A stretch of DNA of 64,000 nucleotides from an uncultured Lachnospiraceae bacterium (lineage in GTDB: Bacteria > Bacillota > Clostridia > Lachnospirales > Lachnospiraceae). The translations under genes were made by a program, and so were the position numbers. Under the pieces are notes generated by a model. That model saw only the letters and a program-made list of their open reading frames with translations. It was not told the DNA's origin and ran no database searches. The stretch is taken from assembly GCA_910584965.1 (NCBI GenBank), contig CAJUDZ010000001.1, positions 192,760-256,759 on the forward strand. The letters are read 5' to 3'. Shown here piece after piece: positions 25,715 to 35,274 of this stretch (position 1 is its first letter; each line of letters opens with the position of its first letter).

Positions 25715-26896
25715 ATGAACGAATTAGAATTAAAATATGGCTGTAACCCGAACCAGAAACCATCCCGGATTTATATGGAGGACGGCGGCGAACTGCCGAT
25801 TAAAGTGCTGAACGGCAAACCGGGATACATCAATTTTCTGGATGCTTTCAACGGCTGGCAGCTTGTGAAAGAATTAAAACAGGCGGCAGGGCTTCCGGCG
25901 GCGGCTTCCTTTAAGCATGTATCGCCTGCCGGGGCGGCGGTGGGACTTCCGCTGACGGATGTGGAGAAAAAAATTTACTGGGTGGACGATCTGGACATGG
26001 AATTTACGCCGCTTGCCAATGCTTATGCGCGGGCCCGCGGGGCGGACAGGATGTCTTCTTTCGGTGATTTTATCGCCCTGTCGGACGTATGCGACGAGGC
26101 GACCGCCAGAATCATCAAAAGAGAAGTTTCCGACGGCGTGATTGCACCGGGATACGAACCGGAAGCGCTGGAAATTCTGAAAGCGAAGAAGAAAGGAAAC
26201 TATAATGTCATCGAGATCGACCCGGCGTACGTTCCGGCGCCGACCGAAGTGAAGCAGGTGTTCGGCATCAGTTTTGAACAGGGCAGAAATGAACTGAAGA
26301 TTGACGATGACTTTTTCGGCAATGTCGTAACGAAGAATCAGGAGATTCCCAGACAGGCGAAAATTGATCTTGCCATCGCCATGATTACATTAAAATATAC
26401 GCAGTCCAATTCGGTCTGCTACGTCAAGGGCGGACAGGCCATCGGTATCGGAGCGGGGCAGCAGTCCCGGATTCACTGTACCAGGCTGGCCGGTTCCAAA
26501 GCGGACAACTGGTTCCTGCGGCAGGCGCCGAAAGTTCTTGGACTGCAGTTTGTTGACGGCATCGGACGTGCCGACAGAGACAATGCGATCGATTTATATA
26601 TCGGCGAGGACGATATGGATGTGCTGGCCGACGGCGCATGGCAGAAGACCTTCCGGGTAAAACCCGAACGGTTTACAAGAGAAGAGAAACGCGCGTGGCT
26701 TGACCAGATGAACGATGTTGCGCTCGGTTCCGACGCCTTTTTCCCGTTTGGCGATAATATCGAGCGCGCCCATAAGAGCGGCGTAAAATATGTGGCACAG
26801 CCGGGCGGTTCCGTCAGAGACGACAATGTCATCGAGACCTGTGATAAATACGGTATGGCAATGTGCTTTACCGGAATCAGACTGTTCCACCATTAA
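25715..26896 (+). CDS. Stand-alone AICAR transformylase (PurH C-domain-like)
   Basis: A 393-residue protein matching the AICAR formyltransferase half of PurH: LKYGCNPNQKPSRIY, GYINFLDAFNGWQLV, ASFKHVSPAGAAVG (the Lys-His catalytic pair), and VAQPGGSVRDDNVI near the end. The MGS-like cyclohydrolase domain of ordinary PurH is absent. Together with the PurO-type gene just upstream it completes IMP synthesis. CATGGAGGAT lies before the ATG. Confidence 0.94.
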   Translation: MNELELKYGCNPNQKPSRIYMEDGGELPIKVLNGKPGYINFLDAFNGWQLVKELKQAAGLPAAASFKHVSPAGAAVGLPLTDVEKKIYWVDDLDMEFTPLANAYARARGADRMSSFGDFIALSDVCDEATARIIKREVSDGVIAPGYEPEALEILKAKKKGNYNVIEIDPAYVPAPTEVKQVFGISFEQGRNELKIDDDFFGNVVTKNQEIPRQAKIDLAIAMITLKYTQSNSVCYVKGGQAIGIGAGQQSRIHCTRLAGSKADNWFLRQAPKVLGLQFVDGIGRADRDNAIDLYIGEDDMDVLADGAWQKTFRVKPERFTREEKRAWLDQMNDVALGSDAFFPFGDNIERAHKSGVKYVAQPGGSVRDDNVIETCDKYGMAMCFTGIRLFHH

Positions 26897-26920
26897 TTGA
26901 ATATCGGATATAATGATCTG

Positions 26921-26955
26921 AAAGGTGCGGGCCGTCAGGCCTGTGCCTTTTTGCA
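26921..26955 (+). terminator. Rho-independent terminator of the purine cluster
   Basis: AAAGGTGCGGGCC and GGCCTGTGCCTTT pair over 13 positions (three G-U) around GTCA and are followed by T. It separates the core purine genes from the A+T-rich cassette. Confidence 0.8.
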
Positions 26956-27017
26956 TGTACGCCTGGCGGAGCGCTTTCCAATGAGCCTCTGGAAGGACTG
27001 GAGGCGGGGACTCTTTG

Positions 27018-27046
27018 TTGACGTTTTTTTGGAGAAAGGCTATAAT
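27018..27046 (+). promoter_or_regulatory. Near-consensus promoter of the HEPN-like/KGGVGR operon
   Basis: TTGACG (27018-27023), exactly 17 bases, TATAAT (27041-27046), about 95 bases before the first gene. Nothing else is visible in the 243-base gap except a small CCGC/GCGG hairpin near 27109. Confidence 0.75.
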
Positions 27047-27139
27047 TATTTTACATTATGACTGATATGACTTGAAAAGCAGGCATTCTTCATCAGGATT
27101 TGAATTGCCGCGAAGCGGAACCATGGGGGTTAGCGTGAA

Positions 27140-27583
27140 ATGTTGATTGCAGATAAAAAAGATTATAGAAAGGGATATGAAAAGCACTATCAGTCGTATA
27201 AACGACTGAAAGATGAAAACGCTGATATAAACAGCAGGAGATTATTGTTGGTGTATAGCGTAGAATGTGGATTAAAATATAAGCTGTTAGATAAATGGAA
27301 TGAAGAAAATCCTCAAAAAATATTGGAAGGTACTGATAATAAGAAGAAAAATATTTTAACATCACATAATCTGGAGAAACTGTTAAAAGAGCTGGGACAA
27401 CAGGGAAATTTTAAGTTTCCGCAATTAGAAACAGTACATAAAAACACTGTAAATTCAGAAAACTATCATCAGTTTTATAGATATTGCATTAGAGCAAAGG
27501 AAAAACAAGTGGATAATGAGAAAATAATAGAAGATTCCTTATACGATGTTGCATGTTGGATTAAAGAGGGGATGAGAAAATAA
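27140..27583 (+). CDS. Small HEPN-like protein, first gene of candidate defence pair
   Basis: A 147-residue, all-helical protein. The segment LLLVYSVECGLKYKLLDKW followed later by SHNLEKLLKELG resembles HEPN-type four-helix proteins (A/E..LK..L helix, then a tHdLeeLl turn). The RNase motif R-x(4-6)-H of active HEPN toxins was not found, so it may be a non-catalytic or diverged member. Codon use is A+T-rich, unlike the purine genes upstream. The stop overlaps the next ATG by one base (TAATG), so the products probably act together in fixed ratio. The HEPN label is an inference from pattern only. Confidence 0.65.
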   Translation: MLIADKKDYRKGYEKHYQSYKRLKDENADINSRRLLLVYSVECGLKYKLLDKWNEENPQKILEGTDNKKKNILTSHNLEKLLKELGQQGNFKFPQLETVHKNTVNSENYHQFYRYCIRAKEKQVDNEKIIEDSLYDVACWIKEGMRK

Positions 27584-30216
27584 TGATGTTATATACATGG
27601 AAAGATGTAGAAAGAAAGCTGTTATTAGATAAGGATGAGTGGCTGGATGTAATTGTTGATGTTGAAATATACAGCGATGAAGTAATTATTCATTTAGAAA
27701 AAAATGCGGCGGAAAGTACTGGCGTAAATATATTAAAAAAAATATTGGGAGAAAAGTATGACAGCAAGAAACAAAAAATTTTTTTGGACCTGGCAAATGA
27801 ATATTTAGATATATCTTTTATAATTGACGAGAGCGAAGCGGATGAAAGTATAACTGTCCCCCTTTTTAAAAATATTTTGTATCAAAATACAGCATATTAT
27901 AGAGAACTGATAGGGGAGGAGCTGCCGGGAGTTCCTGTCCTTGCTTTTCATTCGTATAAAGGAGGAGTAGGACGCACATTATCTTTATTGGCTTTTGTTA
28001 AAGCGTGGTCTGAGTTAAACAATTTGGATAATTCGCAAAGGCTTCTTATTATTGATGCAGATATTGAAGCTCCGGGAATTACGTGGCTGACTACGGGACA
28101 GGAGAATGCAGCATTTAGCTTTCTGGATCTTTTGGAAGTTACACAGGAAAAGGATAATGTCGATGAAATTATTGAATTGATTGCTGATAAAGTATCGGAA
28201 TTGACTGTTAAGATAGAGGGAGATAAGGGAAAGGCAGAGCACATTGTTTTGCCGACATACAGGTATGTAGAGCAGCTTTTGGATATGTATTCAAGTCCTG
28301 AAAGCCTTGCGCTCAGTTATGATAAGAAATATATATTGGCGGAAGTTTTATCAAAATTAGGAGAGAAGGTAAAAGCGGGATTAGTGTTGATTGATTTAAG
28401 GGCAGGATTAAGCGAGTTTTCAGCCCCGATACTTTTTGATCCAAGAGTAAAGAAATATCTTGTAACGTCAACATCATATCAGTCTGTCAAAGGAACAGGA
28501 ATATTATTGCAACAGTTAAACAAAGGGCTGCCATTGAATGAAGATTCCAAAATACCGGAAATCTTGCTGACCATGGTGCAAAAAGGAGTGAGTACGACTG
28601 AGATTATCAGTGAATTAGTTGCTGTTTATGATCAGAATATGACTGAAGATAATACTGCTGTAACTGATAATATTGTGACAGAACTTCCTTTTGCAAGTGA
28701 ACTTGTGCATTTGGAAACATTACCTAAAATAATTGAGAGCTTAAACGGCAGAGATTTTTACAAAAATATATATGAAATCGTTAAAAATAGTTATACGATT
28801 TCCAAAGAAGCACAGGATGTCGGTCCCAGGATACCAAGAAACGATGTGATAAAAAATATTCATGAGTTTGCGGCGAATCAAATTACAGCGGAAGGCAATG
28901 GAACATTTGATGTTTTGATGACGGAATCCATTCAGAATTTAATAAGAAAGTATAAGAGCATTGTGCCCAATACAGTGATCATGGGGGCGAAAGGTTCCGG
29001 GAAAACATTTTTGTACAGAGAAATATTAAGAGATCAATATTGGGAAAAGTTTGTTGAACGTATGGGGAGAAATGATCGGAATTCTGAAATGCTGGAAGGC
29101 GATAAGTGCATACTGACGATTCCTCTTCTTGCATCAGGAAATGCAGGAGGATTTCAGGATATCATAAAAAATGCCATAACTGTTTATAATCAATGTGGAA
29201 TGAAAGGTAATATTAGTAATTCTGTATATGTAGACAGTAAAGATACTTTGCTGAAGCAAATAAGAAAAGAACATGATATATTGGAATGGAAAGAAATCTG
29301 GAAGAAAGTTATTTTAAACGCATTTGATAATATATATCGTTCACTGGAAGAATTGGAGGAGGAATTACGATATAAGAACGTCAAAGTTGTATTTTTAATT
29401 GATGGTCTGGAGGAGATTTTTGAACATACGATATCATCAGAAAATGAGAAAAATGCAATAAGAGCATTATGCAGAGATTTAGTTGATGAAGTGAAAGTAG
29501 TATATCACAATTTAGGTTTTATGGTATTCCTGAGAAAAGATATGGCAAGGGATTCATTAACGATTAATTATGAACAGTTTTATTCACTGTATCGTTCTGT
29601 TGAACTGCAATGGTCCAATACCGAGGCGTTAAGACTGGCGGCATGGCTGACAAGTCAGGCGGTGCCGGATTTCTACCAGGAAAATATCCCGATAGAAACA
29701 GCATCGGGGGAAATAATTGAACAGACGCTTAATCGATTGTGGGGAGTTAAACTGGGAAAACCGACTTCTAACGAAGCAAATTCATCGAGATGGATTTTGG
29801 CAGCGCTATCGGACTTTAATGGACAGTTACAAGCGCGTGATATTATAAGATTTCTCGAAAAGGCAACTGATAATGCAGGAAAAGCAGTATATGAGGACAG
29901 ATACTTAATGCCGGCGGAAATCAGAAAAGCCGTGTCGGAGTGCTCAATGGATAAGATGAGTGAAATACGAGATGAAATTAAAGCGCTAGGGCCGATTTTT
30001 GATAAATTGGAACATGCACCGGAAGAAAGAAAGGTTTTACCATTTTCGGGTGATACGTTTAATCTCACACAAGCTGAAGAAAAAATTATGAAGCAAGAAG
30101 GATATTTAAAGATTGATAATGAGCGGTATTATTTACCGGAAATTATTCGACATGCTTTAAAATTTAAATATGAAAAGGGAGCGCGCCCTAAGGTGCTTTC
30201 TTTGTTACTTAAATGA
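27583..30216 (+). CDS. KGGVGR MinD-like ATPase fused to a second P-loop NTPase
   Basis: An 877-residue protein with no single known name. Residues 1-115 are an unassigned alpha/beta segment. Residues 116-400 form a MinD/ParA-like domain with deviant Walker A YKGGVGRT (Lys126 on), DADIEAPG (Asp158, Asp160) and a Walker B-like LVLIDLRAG (Asp271). Residues 440-720 form a second ATPase with Walker A GAKGSGKT (468-475) and Walker B VVFLIDGLEE (Asp607, Glu610). A small C-terminal region (about 800-877) could be a winged helix. KGGVGR variants recur in predicted NTP-dependent immunity systems; together with the HEPN-like partner and A+T-rich composition, a phage-defence role is inferred. No effector domain was identified. 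Confidence 0.85.
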   Translation: MMLYTWKDVERKLLLDKDEWLDVIVDVEIYSDEVIIHLEKNAAESTGVNILKKILGEKYDSKKQKIFLDLANEYLDISFIIDESEADESITVPLFKNILYQNTAYYRELIGEELPGVPVLAFHSYKGGVGRTLSLLAFVKAWSELNNLDNSQRLLIIDADIEAPGITWLTTGQENAAFSFLDLLEVTQEKDNVDEIIELIADKVSELTVKIEGDKGKAEHIVLPTYRYVEQLLDMYSSPESLALSYDKKYILAEVLSKLGEKVKAGLVLIDLRAGLSEFSAPILFDPRVKKYLVTSTSYQSVKGTGILLQQLNKGLPLNEDSKIPEILLTMVQKGVSTTEIISELVAVYDQNMTEDNTAVTDNIVTELPFASELVHLETLPKIIESLNGRDFYKNIYEIVKNSYTISKEAQDVGPRIPRNDVIKNIHEFAANQITAEGNGTFDVLMTESIQNLIRKYKSIVPNTVIMGAKGSGKTFLYREILRDQYWEKFVERMGRNDRNSEMLEGDKCILTIPLLASGNAGGFQDIIKNAITVYNQCGMKGNISNSVYVDSKDTLLKQIRKEHDILEWKEIWKKVILNAFDNIYRSLEELEEELRYKNVKVVFLIDGLEEIFEHTISSENEKNAIRALCRDLVDEVKVVYHNLGFMVFLRKDMARDSLTINYEQFYSLYRSVELQWSNTEALRLAAWLTSQAVPDFYQENIPIETASGEIIEQTLNRLWGVKLGKPTSNEANSSRWILAALSDFNGQLQARDIIRFLEKATDNAGKAVYEDRYLMPAEIRKAVSECSMDKMSEIRDEIKALGPIFDKLEHAPEERKVLPFSGDTFNLTQAEEKIMKQEGYLKIDNERYYLPEIIRHALKFKYEKGARPKVLSLLLK

Positions 30217-30502
30217 TCTTTGCTTCAGGAAAACAGATAAACGGGCAGACCGGAAGTTTTTCCGGACGAATGATGCAAAAATGATGCAAAAATGATGAAA
30301 CTTTGATGCAGCGGGGAGATACGATATATGCAGTGTTTCCGGCTGCATTGTTTTGTTCCCGGATGCTGCCGCGTAACGATGCACCAAAAACCGCGTATAG
30401 TATAAATTTGGAAAAACTGAGAAAAATATTATAAATTAACAAAAAAAATTCCGGAAAGGCTTTGTTGGCGGAATGCGTCATACAGGAAAGGAAGAGCGGG
30501 AA
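30217..30502. other. Intergenic region right of the A+T-rich cassette
   Basis: No gene seen. It contains a small CCGGAA/TTCCGG hairpin near 30251-30266 and the 11-bp repeats at 30271-30300. A TATAAA/TATTATAA-rich stretch near 30400-30440 could hold a promoter for the next small gene. No clear att repeat matching the left side of the cassette was found by eye. Confidence 0.5.
30271..30300 (+). repeat. Short tandem repeat, 11-bp unit
   Basis: TGATGCAAAAA at 30271 and 30282, then a partial copy TGATGAAA at 30293. Close to the right end of the cassette. Confidence 0.7.
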
Positions 30503-30643
30503 ATGTATACCGAAATGTATATCAGAGGAGAAGAAAAAAAGAAACGGAAAAAGATGCTCAAGGCCGGCGGCATTATTTTATGGGCCCTGATGATTGGTGT
30601 AACGATGTTTTTCACCTTTCAGTCGGTCGTTATACCGGGTTGA
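30503..30643 (+). CDS. Small single-helix membrane protein (46 residues)
   Basis: ATG 30503 follows AGGAAAGGAAGAGCGGG. The product has a strongly basic head (GEEKKKRKKMLK) and one hydrophobic helix (about 23-41, IILWALMIGVTMFFTF), ending SVVIPG. Composition and ribosome site suggest a real small gene rather than chance. It precedes the deacetylase gene by 54 bases and may be cotranscribed. Function unknown. Confidence 0.6.
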   Translation: MYTEMYIRGEEKKKRKKMLKAGGIILWALMIGVTMFFTFQSVVIPG

Positions 30644-30697
30644 GCCATGCCGAAATTCTATGCTTCATGAAAACGAATACCAAAGAGGATATGAAAA

Positions 30698-31651
30698 ATG
30701 AAAAAGAAGAAATTGTTACTGACATGCCTGTGCGCGGCCATGCTGGCCGGGTGCGGAAGCCACGGCGAAGGCGCGAATGCCGCTCCGGCGGTCGTGGATG
30801 AAAATACGGAAAAAAGCGGTGCGGCATCGAACCCGGAGCAGGCGCCGGAAGGAAATGCCGCGGCAGACCCGGAAAAAGAAGAAAGCGCCGAGAAGGCAGA
30901 GACGGAGAGCGCAGAGATGGAGAGCGCAGAAGCAAACGACGCGGCGGCAGAGAATACCTTTGTTTTTGGCGACAGGGCCACGATGAACAATACCGTGGGT
31001 GAAAGAGAACTGCCGATCTACTGTGTCGAAACGGAAGAAAAGAAAATTGCGCTCAGCTTCGACGCCGCATGGGGAAACGAAGACACGGAGGAGCTTCTTT
31101 CCATTTTGGAAGAACATGATCTGCATGTTACTTTTTTCATGACAGGCGGATGGGTGGAGAGCTATCCCGAAGACGTGAAAGCGATTCTGGAAGCGGGACA
31201 TGATCTCGGCAATCACAGCGAAAACCATAAGAATATGAGCGAGCTGTCCGATGAGGAAAAGAGAGAGGAAATTTTGTCGGTGCACCGGAAGGTAAAAGAG
31301 ATCACGGGTTATGACATGTTCCTTTTCAGGCCTCCTTACGGGGATTATGATAACGCGCTGATCGAAGTCCTGAAGGACTGTGAATACTATGCGATTCAGT
31401 GGGATGTGGACAGCCTTGACTGGAAAAACGAAGGCGTAGACGCAATTCTTGAGACGGTGCTGGAACATAAGAATCTTGGAAACGGCAGTATCATCCTTTG
31501 CCATAACGGCGGGGAATTTACGGCCGAATCGCTGGATACGCTGATTGTAAGGCTGGAAGAGCAGGGGTATGAAATCGTGCCGGTCTCGGAACTGATTTAT
31601 CCCGATCATTATCATATGAATGTGCAGGGAAGGCAGATTGCGGATGAGTAA
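30698..31651 (+). CDS. Polysaccharide deacetylase lipoprotein, PdaB-like
   Basis: A 317-residue protein: lipoprotein signal ending MLAGC (Cys near 19), an Ala/Glu-rich linker to about 85, then a NodB domain (about 105-305). Motif 1 reads SFDAAWGN instead of TFDDG, motif 2 GNHSENH keeps both metal His, and motif 3 is FRPPYGDYD; WDVDSLDWKN and ILCHNG follow. SFDxxWG is typical of the PdaB branch linked to sporulation, where the second motif-1 Asp is lost. Likely acts on cell-wall glycan outside the membrane. AAGAGGATATG overlaps the region before the start. Confidence 0.92.
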   Translation: MKKKKLLLTCLCAAMLAGCGSHGEGANAAPAVVDENTEKSGAASNPEQAPEGNAAADPEKEESAEKAETESAEMESAEANDAAAENTFVFGDRATMNNTVGERELPIYCVETEEKKIALSFDAAWGNEDTEELLSILEEHDLHVTFFMTGGWVESYPEDVKAILEAGHDLGNHSENHKNMSELSDEEKREEILSVHRKVKEITGYDMFLFRPPYGDYDNALIEVLKDCEYYAIQWDVDSLDWKNEGVDAILETVLEHKNLGNGSIILCHNGGEFTAESLDTLIVRLEEQGYEIVPVSELIYPDHYHMNVQGRQIADE

Positions 31652-31662
31652 GAGCGGAGATG

Positions 31663-32355
31663 TCAATCTTTCAGATAGTCCCGTTTCGCAAACAATCCCC
31701 AATTTTCATAACCGGGGGTTATCAGATCTTTATCGAGATGGGAATAATCGTTTAACCGGACGATTTGGTATGTGTGGTTTTCTTTATTATGGGCAAATTC
31801 TGTGAATGCGGTGTTTTCCATCCAGTTTAGAAAATTGACATCGCCGTCCGGCCGCCCCGACAGCAGATTGGTTAATATTCTTAATGTGATGCCATGCGAT
31901 ACAATGATAACGTTTTTATCGTGCGCTTCTTTTTCCAGATAGTCTTTCATAAAAGTCTCACAGCGTTTTTTGACATCCTGATAAGATTCTCCGCCGGGAG
32001 CCTGAAGAAGCGACAGTTTTTCATCCAGATCTATTTCCGGGTATTTCAGGCGGCGTTCTTCCCAGGACATGCCCTCAAGCAGTCCCAAATCCATTTCTTT
32101 TAAGCAGGAAGATTCCTTAATATCGATATCTTCCCGATCGATACGGCGAAGGATTTCGAGCAAAGTCTGTTTCGATCTGGCAAGCGAACTGCAATAAGCG
32201 GATATCGGCGTTCCATGCAGCTTTGCACGAAGTTCCTCCCCGACACATCGGGACTGTGCAATGCCCTTATCCGTCAGTTCAAAATCTGTGGTCGAAATAA
32301 TTTTTCCCCTGATATTCCCATAACTTTCTGCGTGGCGTATTAAATAAAGGTGCAT
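31663..32355 (-). CDS. Histidine phosphatase family protein
   Basis: A 230-residue phosphoglycerate-mutase-like phosphatase. The catalytic loop is LIRHAESYGN (second His pair in VSHGITLRILTNLL), with Glu in KEMDLGLLEGMSWEER as likely proton donor. Substrate not predictable; such enzymes act on sugar phosphates, cobalamin precursors or phosphoserine. It converges on the deacetylase gene with an 11-base gap. Confidence 0.92.
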   Translation of the reverse strand: MHLYLIRHAESYGNIRGKIISTTDFELTDKGIAQSRCVGEELRAKLHGTPISAYCSSLARSKQTLLEILRRIDREDIDIKESSCLKEMDLGLLEGMSWEERRLKYPEIDLDEKLSLLQAPGGESYQDVKKRCETFMKDYLEKEAHDKNVIIVSHGITLRILTNLLSGRPDGDVNFLNWMENTAFTEFAHNKENHTYQIVRLNDYSHLDKDLITPGYENWGLFAKRDYLKD

Positions 32356-32400
32356 TGTCCTGTCTCCATATCGATTGGGTTGGTACAGCCCATTCCGGAT

Positions 32401-34427
32401 TTATTGAATCCGGAACTGGCTGATCAGTTCGTTTAAGGTTCTTGCCTGACTGGATAATTCATTGGAAATGGCTGCGCTTTCTTCCGCGGCGGAAGAGTTT
32501 GTTTCCGTGACTCTGGAAACTTCCCTGATTCTGTTTTCTACGGAAACAATCATTTCCGACTGCTGAACGCTGGCGAGCGCAATTTCATCCATCAGCGTTT
32601 TGATGGACTGAATACATTCGCCGATTACTTTCATCGCAGAGATCGCAAGATTTGTCGATTCCGTTCCTGTTTTGACGTCCTGGATGGAATGGCTGATCAA
32701 TGCGCTCGTATTGCTTGCGGCTTCTCCGGATTTGGAGGCGAGACTTCTGACTTCATCCGATACGACGGAAAATCCTTTTCCCGCTTCGCCTGCTCTTGCG
32801 GCTTCGACAGCGGCGTTCAGCGCAAGGATGTTGGTCTGGAATGCAATGTCTTCTATTGTCTTTATAATGCTGCCAATCTGTGCTGAGGACTGGTCAATGT
32901 TTTTCGTGGCGATAACAAGCTGTTCCATTTTGGTATCTGCTTCGGCAGCATAGCCTGTAGCCCGGTCTACCAGCTCGCTGGCGTTATTGCAGCGGACGGC
33001 GCTGCTCTGAATCTGTTCCGTGATGTCCGTAACATTCGACACAAGGCCGTTGATGGAAATCTTCTGCTGCATCGTTCCCTGAGACAGGGCCTGCGCGCCG
33101 GAAGAAACCTGATTGGCGCCGCTGTTTACCTGATTTGCAATATGGGTAATATCCCGCATGACGTCCGTCAGATGAGTACGGATGCTTTTCAGGCTTTCCG
33201 CGAGCACTCTGAAATCGCCGATATAGTAGGATTCGTTCTTCGTAACATCTACGGCAATGTTGCCGTCGGCCATTTCCCCGAGAATCCTGCCGATATCGTC
33301 AATCGTTTTACGAAGACAGTCACAGACATGATGAATTGTCTGTGCGATCATGCCGATTTCGTCTTTTCTGTCGAAGAAGGGTTTCAAATCCCGGTCAGCG
33401 GACAGTTCCAGATTGCCGAGATGACGGATAGCGCCTTCCATAATCATCAGTTCCCGGCCTTCCCGATAAAGAATCAGCAGAGTGACGAGGACAACCATAG
33501 AAGCTACCGCGGCGCATAAAATACCTACGGTATTACGCACAACATCAACTTCGGCATAGACTTCGGCTTCCGTATCGCGGACCATGAAGACCCAGTTCCG
33601 GTCTTTCAGATATTTGTATACGACAAGCTGATCGATGCCGTTTTCGTCCTGATAAGAATAAATACCCGCCTGTGTGCTGCCGTCTGATTTGATGCGGCGG
33701 ATGATTTCCTGATAACCCTGGTCGGTAGTTTCCGTATTTAACAGCGTTTCATCATGATGATACAGGTATGTACCGGTTTCTACATTTAAAAAGACATATT
33801 CGCTGTTGGGCAGACCCTCGATATTCAGGTTCATCAGGGCGTCCATCAACCGGCTGGCTAAACGCCGGCGCCTACATAACCGATGCAGTTTTGTCCCTCA
33901 AAAAGCGGATAGTACATGGAAATAATCATGCTACCGGTGCCCGGCGATTTCATGATGCCGAGATTGGTCAGTTGGGGTTTGGCCAGAATCGTCTTGTGGA
34001 ATTCATCCAATGATTCCCCGCTTCTGGTGGTGATGCCGATTGCATCTTCAGAGGTATGCGTCAGAACGTAAGTAGAAGGCGTTGCAATATACAAGCCTTC
34101 AAAAATGCCTTTGATCGCGGCAAAGTCTTCCGTGTATTGCTGGCCCTGCTGTAAAAGAGCGTCATTTTCAGGATCTTTCAAAAGATCGCGGACTTCGCTG
34201 CCAAGAGCGAAAGCAGTCATATATTCTTCTGCGGAAGATACGTAGTCGTTTATGATCGCGGCTCTGGACTCTACGGCGTCGATCATCTGATTGGTAATGT
34301 TGCTTTCGACCATGGAAGAAATGCGGTTGGAGACAGTGTACCAGAGTAGGAGCATTCCCGCAAAAATAAGCGCTGTGGTTATAATGCCGATACGTGTTGC
34401 GAGCTTGCGATTTGCCAGAAATTTCAT
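32401..34427 (-). pseudogene. Methyl-accepting chemotaxis protein split by a one-base frameshift
   Basis: Read as one gene, this is a 675-residue receptor: helix 1 (about 9-30), a Cache-type outer domain, helix 2 (NTVGILCAAVASMVVLVTLL), HAMP, and the signalling hairpin EIAFQTNILALNAAVEAARAGE and Ser/Glu methylation sites. The frame breaks at 33858-33864: GTT TAG CC should read V-x-A-S-R-L-M-D, and one added base restores it and makes the total length divisible by three. The break sits in the outer domain. ATG 34427 follows AGGGGG. It may be a recent mutation or a sequencing error. Confidence 0.88.
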
Positions 34428-34610
34428 GAAGTTTTTCCCCCTGCACAAAAGATATTAATTCGTTTCTTTTTTTGCAAAAATATTCTAACATGCGGTGAAT
34501 TGCATTTCAAGTTCGAAGTTTTGATAGTGCATAGACAATTTTTTGGCTTTACTTTTTCTTTCTTTTGTGATAAATTATAACAGTATAAAGTTCATCGTAT
34601 TGACAGTATA

Positions 34611-34653
34611 AAAGTGCCGCTTATATTGCGAAAGCAATATCAGGGCACTTTTT
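34611..34653 (+). terminator. Strong terminator-like hairpin with GAAA loop, no matching gene
   Basis: AAAGTGCC and ATATTGC (34611-34629) pair with GCAATAT and GGCACTTT (34634-34651) around GAAA, with a T-run on the plus strand. There is no annotated plus-strand gene upstream; the sequence before it repeats CAGTATAAA at 34581 and 34605. It may end a small RNA. Confidence 0.5.
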
Positions 34654-34674
34654 GCTGTATATCTGTGCATAACG

Positions 34675-34724
34675 TATATACCCTCAGCGGACAAATGTAT
34701 CCTTTTGCTCACTGAGGGTATATA
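34675..34724. repeat. Palindrome of the TACCCTCAG family
   Basis: TATATACCCTCAG (34675-34687) pairs exactly with CTGAGGGTATATA (34712-34724), with an inner stem that has a few mismatches. Same core as 11168-11213. It lies 3' of the minus-strand XRE gene and may also act as its terminator. The 350-base gap 34428-34780 has no gene. Confidence 0.75.
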
Positions 34725-34780
34725 TATTTAAGGAAGCTTTCAACAATATGGTGTAAAAACTTTCAAAATACAACTGTCAG

Positions 34781-35116
34781 TTATGGGTGATTGCCGCCAG
34801 GTTTACCGGTAATCACTTTTATAATGGAAAGAATTGTTTCCTGTTCCGAATCGGAGGCCAGATTCCATAGCATTTTTAGCTGTCTTTCTCTTGCTTCCGG
34901 TTCCTGCGGCTGTGCGTCATGAAGAAGGGCGTCGATTGGAAGCTGGAAGCATTCGGCCAGCAGAATCAACTTTTCCAGCGTGACGGAACGTTCCCCTCGT
35001 TCAATAAAGCCAATATAAGTGGTAGATACATTGACTTTTTCAGCGATCTGTTCCTGTGTCAGGCCGACGCGCAGCCGCTCTTCTCTGATACGCCTGCCAA
35101 GCAATTTTCTATCCAT
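34781..35116 (-). CDS. XRE-family transcriptional regulator
   Basis: A 111-residue protein with an N-terminal helix-turn-helix (GLTQEQIAEKVNVSTTYIGF then IERGERSVTLEKLILLA) and a helical C-terminal tail that may dimerise. The TTYIGFIERGER recognition segment is SinR-like. Transcribed away from the secreted protein gene at 35275, so it may control the shared intergenic region (inference). Confidence 0.9.
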   Translation of the reverse strand: MDRKLLGRRIREERLRVGLTQEQIAEKVNVSTTYIGFIERGERSVTLEKLILLAECFQLPIDALLHDAQPQEPEARERQLKMLWNLASDSEQETILSIIKVITGKPGGNHP

Positions 35117-35209
35117 ACGCTCTCCAATCTACAAAATATATCTAATATTCTAACCGTATCGCTATCAAAAGATAACTAACCAAAAGTTTTAAGAAAAATT
35201 AACTAATAA

Positions 35210-35237
35210 TTGTATTTCTGGGAAAAGATGTTATAAT
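35210..35237 (+). promoter_or_regulatory. Likely promoter of the secreted protein gene
   Basis: TTGTAT (35210-35215), 16-base spacer, and a consensus TATAAT preceded by TG nearby (35232-35237), 38 bases before the GTG start. Confidence 0.65.
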
Positions 35238-35274
35238 GAAAAGTGTAAATAAAAAAAGACAGGAGGATTTTCAA

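Noticed and set aside
27060..30500. Integrative element boundaries around the A+T-rich cassette
   Set aside because: No integrase, tRNA target or matching direct repeats were found by eye; only composition suggests transfer.
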